DNA of 64,000 nucleotides, taken from Nannochloris sp. 'desiccata' (lineage: Eukaryota; Chlorophyta; Trebouxiophyceae; Chlorellales; Chlorellaceae). Of the stretch, positions 49,303 to 58,925 are shown one piece after another; position 1 is the stretch's first letter; each line of letters begins with the position of its first letter. The translations under genes were made by a program, and so were the position numbers. The stretch covers positions 248,001 through 312,000 of the forward strand of contig JAGTXX020000002.1 in the NCBI GenBank assembly GCA_019044685.2, read 5' to 3'. The notes under the pieces were generated by a model that was not told the origin of the DNA, ran no database searches, and saw nothing but the letters and a program-made list of their open reading frames with translations.

Positions 49303-52300
49303 TTAAACAGCAGTTTGAGAGCGCCTATAACTTCCACCACCACCGCCGCCGCTGCCTACTTGACCCAGAGTGGTAAAGCTAGAATCATCTCGTTGCCTCT
49401 GTTGCCTGCCTCTTCCGAAAACACCTCCTGTGAAGCCAGCATCAGCCATAAATCCACTGCTGTGTCCACCACGCCCACGCCCACGGCCACCACGACCACC
49501 ACGGCCACCGGAAGTACCGCCCAATGGGCCACGACCACCCAATCTGGTTCTCCTACCGCCTTGTTGGCCATCTCCTTGGCCTTTACGCCCACCTTCCTCA
49601 TCATCCTCAGCATTGACCACACCAGTGCGGAGAGCTAACGCGCGTTCGTTCATGTCAACCAAGATGGCCGCTTTCTCGGCAAATTGCGCTGCCAGACCTT
49701 GTAATTTGGTCAGCTCTTGGTGGTGGATGACGACAGTGCCAGTTGGTTGATCATGGGAACCTGGCAAGAGCTCATCCGCGACTAATCTGGAGACGATGGC
49801 GTGAACACGGCGAGGTTCCAACTCAAACAGCTCACAGAGCTGCTGGGAAGAGAGGGAAGAGTAGAATTTAGCATTTGCAAGTAAATACGTCCGCAATCCT
49901 TCCTCTTGGAAACGAGTCCTGAGCATTGCCAAGACAGTGTCCTTGGCAGCACCAAGAAGAGCCCAGCATTGTAAAGAAGAGGCATATCCATATGCTTTAC
50001 TCCAGTCTCCAGTAGAAAGAGCCCTGCACGTAGCGATAATGTGATCTCTCACGTTTTCGGGTGGGCCTACAAAAGTTTGACGCTCGTAGTGATCCATCAA
50101 ACGTTTAAGAGGCTTGGAAACGGGACGTTTGTGTGCTTCAGCAGGTCCTACAGCAGCAATATGAGGTACTTCAAGCAAAGTAGCTGAGATAAGGTAACTG
50201 GCCTCTAAAAGCTCCAAATTGATGTGGAGATGGAATGGGACCTGACGACGGCGTTCAGCTGCTTCCTGCTCTGCTGACCTTTCGTGGTGGCGAGCATGCT
50301 GCTGGATACCTTGTGCAAGAAGTTCCTTCACACGGCCAGAGTTGTAGAGCTCAGATAGGCAAGAATGAGCATCGGAGATCAGACCAGCACGGAAGGCGCA
50401 AAGACCAAGCTGAGCGGTAGTTCTGTTGAACAGCACTTGCATCTTGTTATCAAGCTGCTGGGTTTGTTCAGCAATCCGGGACATCAACAGCATATCACGA
50501 GCACCGTAGAAATCATTGTGAATTGATTTGAAATACACGGAATCAAGTAATGCTTGTCCTTTTTGATTGTCATTACCAAGTTTATAAACAACCATCGCGA
50601 GTTCTTCAAGCAAGCCATCTGCAGTTTCAGGAAGATCAAAGTCTGCAGGAAGACGGATTTCAGGGACAGGCATACCACCCTCAGCTTCTACACCATCTTC
50701 ACCTTCTTCACCATCACCGCCATTGACAACGGCTTCTGCTGCGGCGGCAGATGCACCTTCGTCACGTAATGTGAGGGCCATTTTACGAGTCGCTTCGTAT
50801 ACAGGACGGGTTTTGTAATACAGATGATCCATACGACGTAACGCAACAGCAGCAAGTTTAAGTTTGCCAGAGTCGCCAAGCCGCTCCAAGTACGCAGTGA
50901 CCTTGGCAGCCAAGGCAAGCAACGCAGGCTCATCCTTCATTCTCTCCATATACGCGTGTGCATGAGGATCCAGAGCTTTTAAACTACCAGTCCATTCTTC
51001 GTCGAGACGTTCCAAAAAGGCAGCAGGGTTTCCCCAAACAGCAACAGGCTCATCAGCAGCAGGCTCTTCAATACGCTCATCCTCAGGAGGAGCATCGACC
51101 AAAGAGATGTTTGCGTTACCTTCAGCAAGATCCATAATTTCGAAAAGAGTGGCTGCGCAGCGTTTCCAGTTAGGAGTGCTCATAGGAGCCAAAGTAGGTT
51201 GGTTCATGTCGAAAATAACAGTGATCAGATGAACTAAAACTTCAAGACGCTGAGCAGGGCCACGTGCGACTCCAGAAAGGTAAGCCAGCATTTCCATCTG
51301 GTCTTGACGGTCGAGTACAGTAGCACGACCACGAGCAGCAGCAACTTCGCGAAGTTTCTTAGACACCATTTCGTAGGAAATTTCTTTGGGATCCATTGAT
51401 AAGATTTTATCCTTGGGGCGAGATGCAACACCAGTACGCACCATTTTGAACTGACGTTCAGCTTCAGCATCAGAATCAAGCTCTTCTTCATCATCGGAAC
51501 CAGAATTAGAGTCAGAATCAGAAGATGAAGCTTCAGATGGCTCGGGAGACTCAGGATTGGCTCTGAAGGCAGCAAGCTGCTCTGCGTAGGTCCCTACCTG
51601 CTTGCGTAAAGTTTGCTTCATACGTGCCAGAGCTTTTGAGTTGGTTGGGGACAACTTTGGCTTGTCTGCAGGGGCAAAAAATGGAAGAAAGAGTGAAAAA
51701 CCGCCTGTAGGAAACGGGTGGCGAGGAAAATGCCTTGTAGGCCATGGTGCTGTGTCCGAGTGGTTAAGGAGTTTGATTCGAACACCCCAGAACCGGGTTT
51801 ACGAAGCTGGTCCGAGGAATCGGATGGATCAAATGGGGCAACCCGCGCAGGTTCGAATCCTGCTAGCACCGGCAGTTGTTTCTTTTTGCTGCTTGCTTTT
51901 TGCTGAATAGCACATTTAAACACCCCTCTACCTACCTGCCAAGGTCTTGTTTAAAAATTCTTCAAGCTCCACCATGATTTTAATGAAAGGACGAGGCGTG
52001 CCAAGAGCGCCCGTCAATCTTTGTGTCTTCTCCACTTGTTTGTTAAGCTTATCCCAAAGAGTCTGGATAGATTGCCAATCGTTGATGTGCATCTTGTTCT
52101 GTACGTAGAAAGAGAGGGAAGGAGACAAGGAAAGGGGTGTCAGCAAAAGAGGACAGAAAAATATAAGAATCGGCGTCCCGTTTTTCAACAAATGAGGAAA
52201 AGAAGAAAAAAAGTTGTTTTGTTTTAAAACGATGTAAACCAGTATCAAATCGGTATCCTCTTTGTAGAATAACCTTGTGGACTTACCCTGATCTCATTGC

Positions 52301-52729
52301 AGATGGACAGAAGCTCTTCAGTAGCACGATCTTTTGCAGAGCGAACTACACGCCGTTCATCTTCAGACTCAGAGTCAGACGACCCCAGCAAGAATCTGGA
52401 GAAGAGAAAATGCAATGTTGATGTTAAAATATGACCAAAACGTCATAGCAACAGTAGCTTGACTAAAGGAAAAGGCAGTTTTGAATAGAACACTTGAAAT
52501 CAAAATTTGAGTGTTCATTTTGTTTTTATCTTCCTTCTCACCTGCTCGCGCCGCGTTTCTTGCCGTCTTCAGAGGAATCCGATGATGAGTCAGAGTCAGA
52601 AGATGAGTCAGAGCCGGAATCTGATGATGTTTCGTCCTCCGATGAGGTCTCCTCTTCTGAAGAAGTCTTTTCATCCTCGCTCTCTTCCTCGCTATCGCTA
52701 CCGCGCCCCCAGAACTTGGAAGCCTGCAT
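49303..52729 (-). CDS. EIF3C: translation initiation factor eIF3 subunit c
   Basis: Four exons on the minus strand: 52729-52542, 52395-52287, 52098-51936 and 51665-49303; all GT-AG and phases consistent; 940 aa. The N-terminus is MQASKFWGRGSDSEEESEDE, the conserved eIF3c start, followed by an acidic Ser region. It continues EELLSICNEIR, NKMHINDWQSIQTLWDKLNK and FIKIMVELEEFLN. The central helical repeats include FDMNQPTLAPMSTPNW. The PCI domain is near 650-830 (HLHINLELLEASYLISATLL, FYSSLSSQQLCELFELE, RRVHAIVSRLVADELL). The C-terminus is RG/GGRGG-rich (GRGGRGGRGRGRGG), a likely methylated RNA-binding tail. eIF3c is a core subunit that contacts eIF1 and eIF5 on the 40S. The third intron (51666-51935) contains a tRNA gene on the other strand. 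Confidence 0.95.
51746..51871 (+). tRNA. tRNA-Ser(CGA) with a 45-nt intron
   Basis: The acceptor stem GGTGCTG (51746-51752) pairs with TAGCACC (51864-51870), discriminator G. D arm TCC-GAGTGGTTAA-GGA; anticodon stem TTTGA (51772-51776) with TCAAA (51829-51833); loop TT-CGA-A places the anticodon CGA at 51779-51781. An intron of 45 nt (51783-51827) interrupts the gene after position 37, the standard place. A long variable arm (GGG-CAA-CCC) and T arm GCAGG-TTCGAAT-CCTGC complete a class II tRNA. It decodes the UCG codon. No CCA is encoded, as in eukaryotes. The A and B boxes (internal Pol III promoter) are the D-arm and T-arm segments. It lies antisense inside the third intron of eIF3c. Confidence 0.93.
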
Positions 52730-53038
52730 AATAAATTATACAAAAACGGTTAGAAAACATTCAAATAACACCTAGCACAGCACATAATTTCATCACTGCC
52801 GCAGTTCATGCTTGTCTACCCAGTGGCGGCAGGGCTGTTTTAACGCACCATATTAGATTTTTATTTCACGCAGCTACAGTAGATACGTGAGATGCTGTTT
52901 TGATTTAAACAAGAACTTCAAATCCGCTTAAATTTTAGGCACGCCGCATTGAGACCAGCAATGCTGCCTAAGAAAGAATTGCACTGCATCTCTGAAAAAC
53001 GAAAATTTCAATTACAATTTCTATGTTTAAAAAATCGG

Positions 53039-54468
53039 TCAAATAAACTGGGAAATCACTTCTTCACCACCTATACCATGCCTTACACCCTCCGCCAAGG
53101 CCTTCACTGCCGGAATTGGCCCCTGAGCAACCTCCTCGACTCCACTGCCCCCACCGTTTTCAACCAACTTTACCGGGGCTTCTGAGCTGCTGCTCCCTGT
53201 TTGTAAAAAATCAGGAGCTTGTTTCCCAACTAAAACAAACGGATCTGCACCAGCAACCATTAATTTATAGATAATACTTTCACCTGGTTCACCCATCGCT
53301 AACGCCAGTCCCATGGCCGTTGTTCCATCTCTCCTGTCGGCTATATTCACCCCTATATCCTTTTTAGAATTCAATAAGACAGTAGCTACATCCACATGAT
53401 GATTCTGTAAAGCAGCCATAAGTGGAGTCCACCCGCGATCGTCTGTCTTGGCCAACCACGCACCGCCCTGTTGACTTTTCACCAACGCTACCACTGCTTC
53501 GACCCTCCCTAGTTGTGCTGCAAGAAAAACTGGCGTCTCTCCTTTGAAATTAACTGCGCCTACCTCTGCATTGAAAGAAAGTAGAGCATGAACGACGTCA
53601 GCTCGACCGGAGGCAGCGGCAATGTGAAGGGCAGAGCAACCATCTATCACTCGAGTGCCGATATTTGGGTTGGTCCCGGCAGCTAGCAAGGTCCAGAGAG
53701 TTTCTACCTGCCCAGAAGCTACTGCAGCTGAAACTGCACTCACACCATAGTTATCCACACAATTAATGTCTATTCCTGGTTCGTTTATTAAAATTTCAAC
53801 GCATTCAGTACGACCGAGAGCAGCTGCTCTCATCAAAGCGGTACTGCCAGAGGCGTTGCCTCGAGCATTGACATCAGCTCCTGCTTCAAGTAAGCAACGG
53901 ACGACGTCGCAATGGCCTAATTCAGCAGCACACATGAGTGGAGTCATAATACCATCACATGTACGAACACTCGTTGTAGTAGTACTACTGCCTAGTACTG
54001 TAGTGCCATTTACATCAGCGCCACCGTCCACAAGTGCTTTTACCATGGACATTCTTCGAGGGATAACCTCTTGGACCTCGTGAAGGTGGCGAAGACCCTG
54101 CATTGCTTTGTCTGCATCCGCAGACGTACGGGACAGGTGTTTGAGGATTGTAGCGTCGTGTTTTGCGACGTCTCTTCCCCCGCAGGCGACGGTTAATGGG
54201 GTCATATTATGCCGGGACAAGCCGCTGATAAGACTGCCGGTACCGCCACGGAGAGGGGTGTTTGGTTGAGCAGAGCCTCGGGAGAGAAGATCTTTGACCG
54301 TTGAAGAGTCTCCAGATGTAATTGCATGCTCTAATGTAGACCTTTAGAGATATTAAGGGGAAATTTGGGGTTAGTTCTTGAGAAAATTGAATCGGCGGCG
54401 GAGATTTAAACTGAAGAGATTCAGGTGAAAAACGAATACGCACTCTTTTCTTACATTCCGCAACCCAT
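53039..54468 (-). CDS. ankyrin-repeat protein with N-terminal MGCG acylation motif
   Basis: Two exons on the minus strand: a 14-nt first exon (54468-54455) and 54341-53039 (GTAAGA donor, CTAAAG acceptor); 438 aa. The short exon is the only way I find to reach the exon 2 frame, and gives MGCGMSTLEHAITSGDSSTV. Gly2-Cys3 is a canonical N-myristoylation plus palmitoylation signal, predicting membrane attachment. About eight ankyrin repeats follow, for example MTPLMCAAELGHCDVVRCLL, GSTALMRAAALGRTECVEIL, NYGVSAVSAAVASGQVETLW, CSALHIAAASGRADVVHALL and GETPVFLAAQLGRVEAVVAL. No enzymatic domain is present, so it is a scaffold. Partner unknown. A Ser/Glu/Gly-rich end follows the repeats. Confidence 0.75.
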
Positions 54469-54970
54469 CGTACTTGAATTTGTATATGTTCTAACGTTAA
54501 TGCTATAAGCTCTTTAACTACTTTCGCTGTCTTCCTTGGGGTAAACGGCCAGGTGTTGAGCAATCTCTGATCTTGCAGGTTGAACTTAGTTTTCAGGCAA
54601 TGGCACGCTATCTCGACGTATGTTAAAGTCTAAAGGGTTCATGTAATAGTTTAAAGTTATATATGTCCCCATTGAGAGTAGAGAAATGCATTTCAATCCA
54701 CAATTTTGAAATGCTTGCGTGGCACCTGCTTGCCAAGTTGCCTCCCGGAGTCCGTTACAAAATTTTGCCGATATCACGCGAGAATCTGCTCAACTTTCAT
54801 CATTCTATGTTTTTAAGAACTAGGAAAATCGACACGAATTGCGAACAGCATCTTGCGCGACCAACATATTTACTGCATTCAAGCTTAAAATTTAGTGAGC
54901 GATCACTTTAACTGCAAGCAGCGTTTCGGAATCCCACCAAGCCATCGCTTTGCGCTACTTCAACACCGTT
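54469..54970. other. intergenic between divergent genes
   Basis: A 502-bp gap between the ankyrin (-) and secreted-protein (+) starts. The open frames here (for example 54663-54911 +) show no recognisable protein features. Confidence 0.4.
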
Positions 54971-55917
54971 ATGACGAAAGCTAATGCGTCCAGCGCAGTG
55001 AACCTACTTTTCCTGGGTTTATTTTTCTGCCAGCAACATCACGTCGCAGACGCTGCGAAAGTCGACTGCCCCAAACCAATGAAGCCAGTGACCAAGTCCC
55101 AAGCCAAGAAACTCAAAAAGCATGGGACATTCATGTTTACTGACGAACCCAGCAAATTCAGCCCTTTGTTACCTCAAAAACTCGTCACCGAACGTGAATT
55201 TTTCAACTATAAAATCAAACCCGAGTGCACAGATGGAAAATTCCACAACCAATGGGCTATTTCGTATTCTGTCAACGACACAAATATCAAACAAACTCTA
55301 AATGAATATCCTCCAGCAGCAATCCCATGCAAAAAATGGCATGATGCTACTAAATGGCACAAACCAGAAATCTTTTACGGCCCCGATGAACCTAATTTTG
55401 CAAGGCATATCACAGCAAGAATTAATAAAAACTGCTCGCGAGGGTGGCGTCCAATGAAAGTCACACCCACGCGTACAGAAGATGTCGCCTATGAACAGTT
55501 AATGATGGATTTGTTTCAGTCGGTAGTCATGCCATATACAAAGAGGAAACGTCCATTTTATTATTGCAACGCGGGAGTTCAACATATGGAGTTTACTAGG
55601 ATCGGGGCTTGTTTTAAAGAGCTTGCCACCACTGTAAGGATTGATGGAAAGAAGTACGGCAGAGGAAAGCGTGCTGCACGTGCTTGGGGGCAGGTAGACT
55701 ATACCTGCTATGGTGAAAACAACCTGCAGAGTCTGTGTAAGTTTCTTTTAGGAATGTTTTTTTTTTTTTTTTCGTTTCGTTTCTTAATGTATCGTCTCCT
55801 TTATGAGAATATTTTGTGTACAACCCTTCTCCTCTCTTTATTTTCGTTTTTCTTGTAGATATGACTGCTGTGATGCCCTTTGTTCTGAAGTGCGACTGGA
55901 ATTTTAAAGTGACATAA
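54971..55917 (+). CDS. secreted Cys-containing protein of unknown family
   Basis: Two exons, 54971-55736 and 55859-55917 (GTAAGT donor, TTGTAG acceptor after a T18 tract, phase 1); 274 aa. The N-terminus has a signal peptide (NLLFLGLFFCQQHHVADA). The mature protein is basic (many KK, KRKR) with about nine Cys (VDCPKPMK, IKPECTDG, AIPCKKWHD, NCSRGWRP, YYCNAGVQ, GACFKEL, YTCYGENN, LKCDWNF) and some aromatic motifs (NQWAISYSV, ATKWHKPEIFYG). The second exon is needed for the last Cys. I do not recognise the family; the spacing is not that of RNase T2 or thaumatin. A secreted binding or defence-like protein would fit, but this is only a guess from composition. Confidence 0.6.
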
Positions 55918-56474
55918 AAAGTGCCGATGACTCATCAGTGATAAAATCTGAATCAGCTAGGTAGGCAGGTTGATGGAAAATTTAGATATAGGATTCTCTC
56001 GTGAATTTACTGTCGACCACTATCTTTTTAAATCAGTACATACTTATGCACAGAATGTCCGTCTTCTTTGTCTCTTTGAGTTGTATTAACTAACTAAAAT
56101 AAAGGAGGGGTGGCCACTGCCCCGTCACCGCCCCTGTCTTGAAAGTCTTAATAGCTGTGCTGGATATTTATCAATAATTATGTATATTCTCACCAATTTT
56201 TTTAATGTATATACTGTTAACTTTGCATAGCTATTGTAAGTATAAAACATCACGTGCCTTCCCTTCCTCCAGGAAATGCTACAGCAGCGTCACGACAGGT
56301 AGCCCCAGTTTGAAGAACGACATAAGAAGCACTAGCCTGGACGCGTAGTTAGTACTATCAAATTACATAAATGACTTTAGGATAAATGTTAGACTAACGT
56401 AGGCAGCTATTAACTACCTGAAACCTACAGATCACCTCGATTAATAATTATAATATCGAATCACCTACGAGACA
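55918..56474. other. intergenic
   Basis: A 557-bp gap. Contains the 3' flank of the secreted-protein gene, a GC-rich patch (GGGGTGGCCACTGCCCCGTC near 56108) and the AT-rich promoter side of the F-box/WD40 gene. No gene or RNA seen. Confidence 0.4.
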
Positions 56475-58643
56475 ATGGATTCTTCTCCTTTATTACCAGA
56501 CCTTCCGCCGCAAGAGCCTCCCCATGAATATCTCCACCTACCTAAAAATGTCGTTGAGAATATCTTCACTTCTCTTTCCCCACGAGACCTCGCTTTGGCA
56601 TCTGGCGTTGCATCTTCTTGGCGGGCAACAGCTTCCCTCGCTCCTTGGGACACATTTTACTCCCACCGCTGGCACATCACTCCCTTAGACTCTTCCAGAG
56701 CAGCATATACCTCCTGGCATAGCTTATTTTCCTCTCGAATGACCCTAGCTCGCTCCTTCAAAGGCCGTCCTCAACTCGACCGTCTCTCAGGTCACACCTC
56801 TGGTGTAAAAGTATGCAAAATCTTATCCGAAACAAATCTTCTGTTGACCGGATCTGTTGACCGACGTCTCGCACTATGGGACCTTGAAACTGGCACCAGG
56901 TTAGCGTCTAGTTTACAACATGCTGGCACCGTGAGGTCCCTTGCTATTGATAATGAGCTGCTGGTGACGGGAAGCAGCGACCACCGAATACGAGTATGGA
57001 GACCTCGAAAATATATCTCTACTGAAGAAGAACAACAACAACAACAACTCGAAGTACAACAGAATGAAGCTCAGCCTCACGATTTCTACCTAGCGCACCA
57101 ACAACAACAACAGCAACAACTACTAACTCAGCAACAACCTCGTATTGCTGTCGCTAATACAACTATGCACATGACAGATATAGAAAGACGAAGGAGAGAG
57201 TTTGCTTTCCAAATAGAAGGTGCGAGAACTGTCCTTGCTGGAGGACATACTGGACCTGTCACTGCCTTGGAACTCGCTCCGACTGCCTTATTCAGCGGAT
57301 CGTGGGATTACTGTGTCCGAGTCTGGGATAGAAATAATAGAAACGTAGAGGAGGAGGATGAAGATGAAGCAGGTGGTGGTGGTGGTGTAAATATGAACAA
57401 TATCGATAACAATGCGAGTTTGCAATGTATTCAGGTCCTTCATTTCGATGATATGGTCACTGACATGGCCTTTAAACGTGAGAAGCTCTTTGTGGCTGCT
57501 GGGAGCGAAGCACACATAGTCGATGCGGGAGATGGCGGTGGCGGTGGTCTCCGTCGACTTTCCTCTTTCCACCGCCACGCGAGTAATTCAATTGTAACTG
57601 CTGTGGAGGCGAGTGAAGATGAGAGGTTTTTGTTTTACAGTACCGCTGAAGGTGGGATATATGCCTGTGATGTACGGGATCCTCGTCATCACCATCATTA
57701 CAACAGTAATAGTACGAGTAGTAGATTGAATAATGATCCTGGGTTTTCGTGTTCAAGTGCTGTGACAGGCTTGTCTTGGGATTTCCCTTGGTTGGCTGCG
57801 TCTCTACAAAATGGCGAAATTTTGTTGTTAAACGCAGAAAACACTCTTCTTGGCGGCTATGCTGGCAACAGCTGCAGTAGTAGTAGTACTAGTAGCAGTA
57901 TAAGAAATATTTCTCCTATTGGTGGTGGAGGTGTCGGTAGTAGAGGTGCCGGTGGGAGTGGACTTGGTAGTAATATTAACAGAGGACAACAACAACAACA
58001 CCGACAAGGGCAAAGCTCCACATCGACGCCTCGGTGGTTTTCTCGTGCATTGACAGCTGGCGTTCCCGGTGGTGCTCAATGCGTCGACATCTCTGGCAAA
58101 TGGCTTGTTGCGGGGTATGAAAGTGGCTGTATAGTAAGTTGGGATTTCAGCAGAGCTGTAGAGGCAGAGCGAGCCGCAGAGGCGCTACGAGCTGGGAGGA
58201 AAAAAAAGAGAGAAAAGAGGAGACAAAACGCAAAAGATCAGAAAAAACAGGGGCATAGGTATGGTGCTGAAGACAAGACGTCAGTACCTCGTAGCTCTGC
58301 GATGCCGATTTCATCATATCCTATCCCTCTCACCACCAAAACTACAATCACAACCAGCACCACAACCTCGTCCTCCTCTTCGCATGAAGAAATAGAGGAG
58401 GAGGGGTCTGACTTGCAGTTTCTGAATACTATATCAAGAAGTTTACCTGAAAGGTTGAATAATAATGCTACTACAAGAACTACTGTCCCCTCTCTGCGAG
58501 CGCCTGCCCCCATTTCGCTAAGCCGCAGCCCTGGCCGTGCAGATGGCGGTGACCATAATGATGGTGGTGAAGGGCAGCGGGGTCGTGAGAATTGGCACAT
58601 ACTACGCATGGCAGGTTCTAATTCCAACCCTGATGTATTATAA
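56475..58643 (+). CDS. F-box / WD40-repeat protein
   Basis: Single exon, 722 aa. The F-box is at about 20-65: YLHLPKNVVENIFTSLSPRD then LALASGVASSWRATASLAPW. WD40 repeats follow: LDRLSGHTSGVKVCKIL, NLLLTGSVDRRLALWDLETG, HAGTVRSLAIDNELLVTGSS with DHRIRVWRP, then GGHTGPVTALELAPTALFSG with SWDYCVRVWD, and weaker ones to about residue 560 (KWLVAGYESGCIVSWDF). Gln runs, Asn/Ser-rich inserts and a long basic tail interrupt and extend the propeller. By family it is a substrate receptor of SCF-type ubiquitin ligases. An FBXW-type acidic degron specificity cannot be predicted. It converges on the folate-transporter gene. Confidence 0.85.
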   Translation: MDSSPLLPDLPPQEPPHEYLHLPKNVVENIFTSLSPRDLALASGVASSWRATASLAPWDTFYSHRWHITPLDSSRAAYTSWHSLFSSRMTLARSFKGRPQLDRLSGHTSGVKVCKILSETNLLLTGSVDRRLALWDLETGTRLASSLQHAGTVRSLAIDNELLVTGSSDHRIRVWRPRKYISTEEEQQQQQLEVQQNEAQPHDFYLAHQQQQQQQLLTQQQPRIAVANTTMHMTDIERRRREFAFQIEGARTVLAGGHTGPVTALELAPTALFSGSWDYCVRVWDRNNRNVEEEDEDEAGGGGGVNMNNIDNNASLQCIQVLHFDDMVTDMAFKREKLFVAAGSEAHIVDAGDGGGGGLRRLSSFHRHASNSIVTAVEASEDERFLFYSTAEGGIYACDVRDPRHHHHYNSNSTSSRLNNDPGFSCSSAVTGLSWDFPWLAASLQNGEILLLNAENTLLGGYAGNSCSSSSTSSSIRNISPIGGGGVGSRGAGGSGLGSNINRGQQQQHRQGQSSTSTPRWFSRALTAGVPGGAQCVDISGKWLVAGYESGCIVSWDFSRAVEAERAAEALRAGRKKKREKRRQNAKDQKKQGHRYGAEDKTSVPRSSAMPISSYPIPLTTKTTITTSTTTSSSSSHEEIEEEGSDLQFLNTISRSLPERLNNNATTRTTVPSLRAPAPISLSRSPGRADGGDHNDGGEGQRGRENWHILRMAGSNSNPDVL

Positions 58644-58774
58644 TTTTGAATACCTGCTGTGATTTTCTATTTGTTGTATACTGGTGCATTTTTGGTTGTC
58701 TTTCTGTCTTGCTTGTGTACCGTTCGCCAATCAATCAAGTTTTCTAAAACGTTCTCTTCAACTAACAACTAAAC

Positions 58775-58817
58775 TTACATATTGCACTGTAGTCTAAGCT
58801 GAATATATTCTATGTAA
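58775..58817. terminator. crossed poly(A) signals of convergent genes
   Basis: TGTAA on the + strand at 58813-58817 follows the F-box/WD40 stop (58643). TGTAA on the minus strand at 58775-58779 follows the folate-transporter stop (58926). Each signal lies beyond the other, so the two 3' UTRs should overlap. Confidence 0.45.
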
Positions 58818-58925
58818 CATCACATCACAGTACCTTTACCGTTAAAAAGTTCATTCAAATTTTGAAAATACGTACACTCATATTGAAAGGGGAGATACAA
58901 ATTAAAAAAAGAATCCTGAAGCGCC

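Noticed and set aside
49356..49750. Gly/Pro-rich frames opposite the eIF3c C-terminus
   Set aside because: They are reverse translations of the RGG tail.
54663..54911. 82-aa open frame between the ankyrin and secreted-protein genes
   Set aside because: No domain, no splice partner, and it occupies the probable promoter of both genes.
57288..58627. Minus-strand open frames opposite the F-box/WD40 gene
   Set aside because: They mirror Gln, Ser and Asn codon repeats of the real gene and show no domain of their own.
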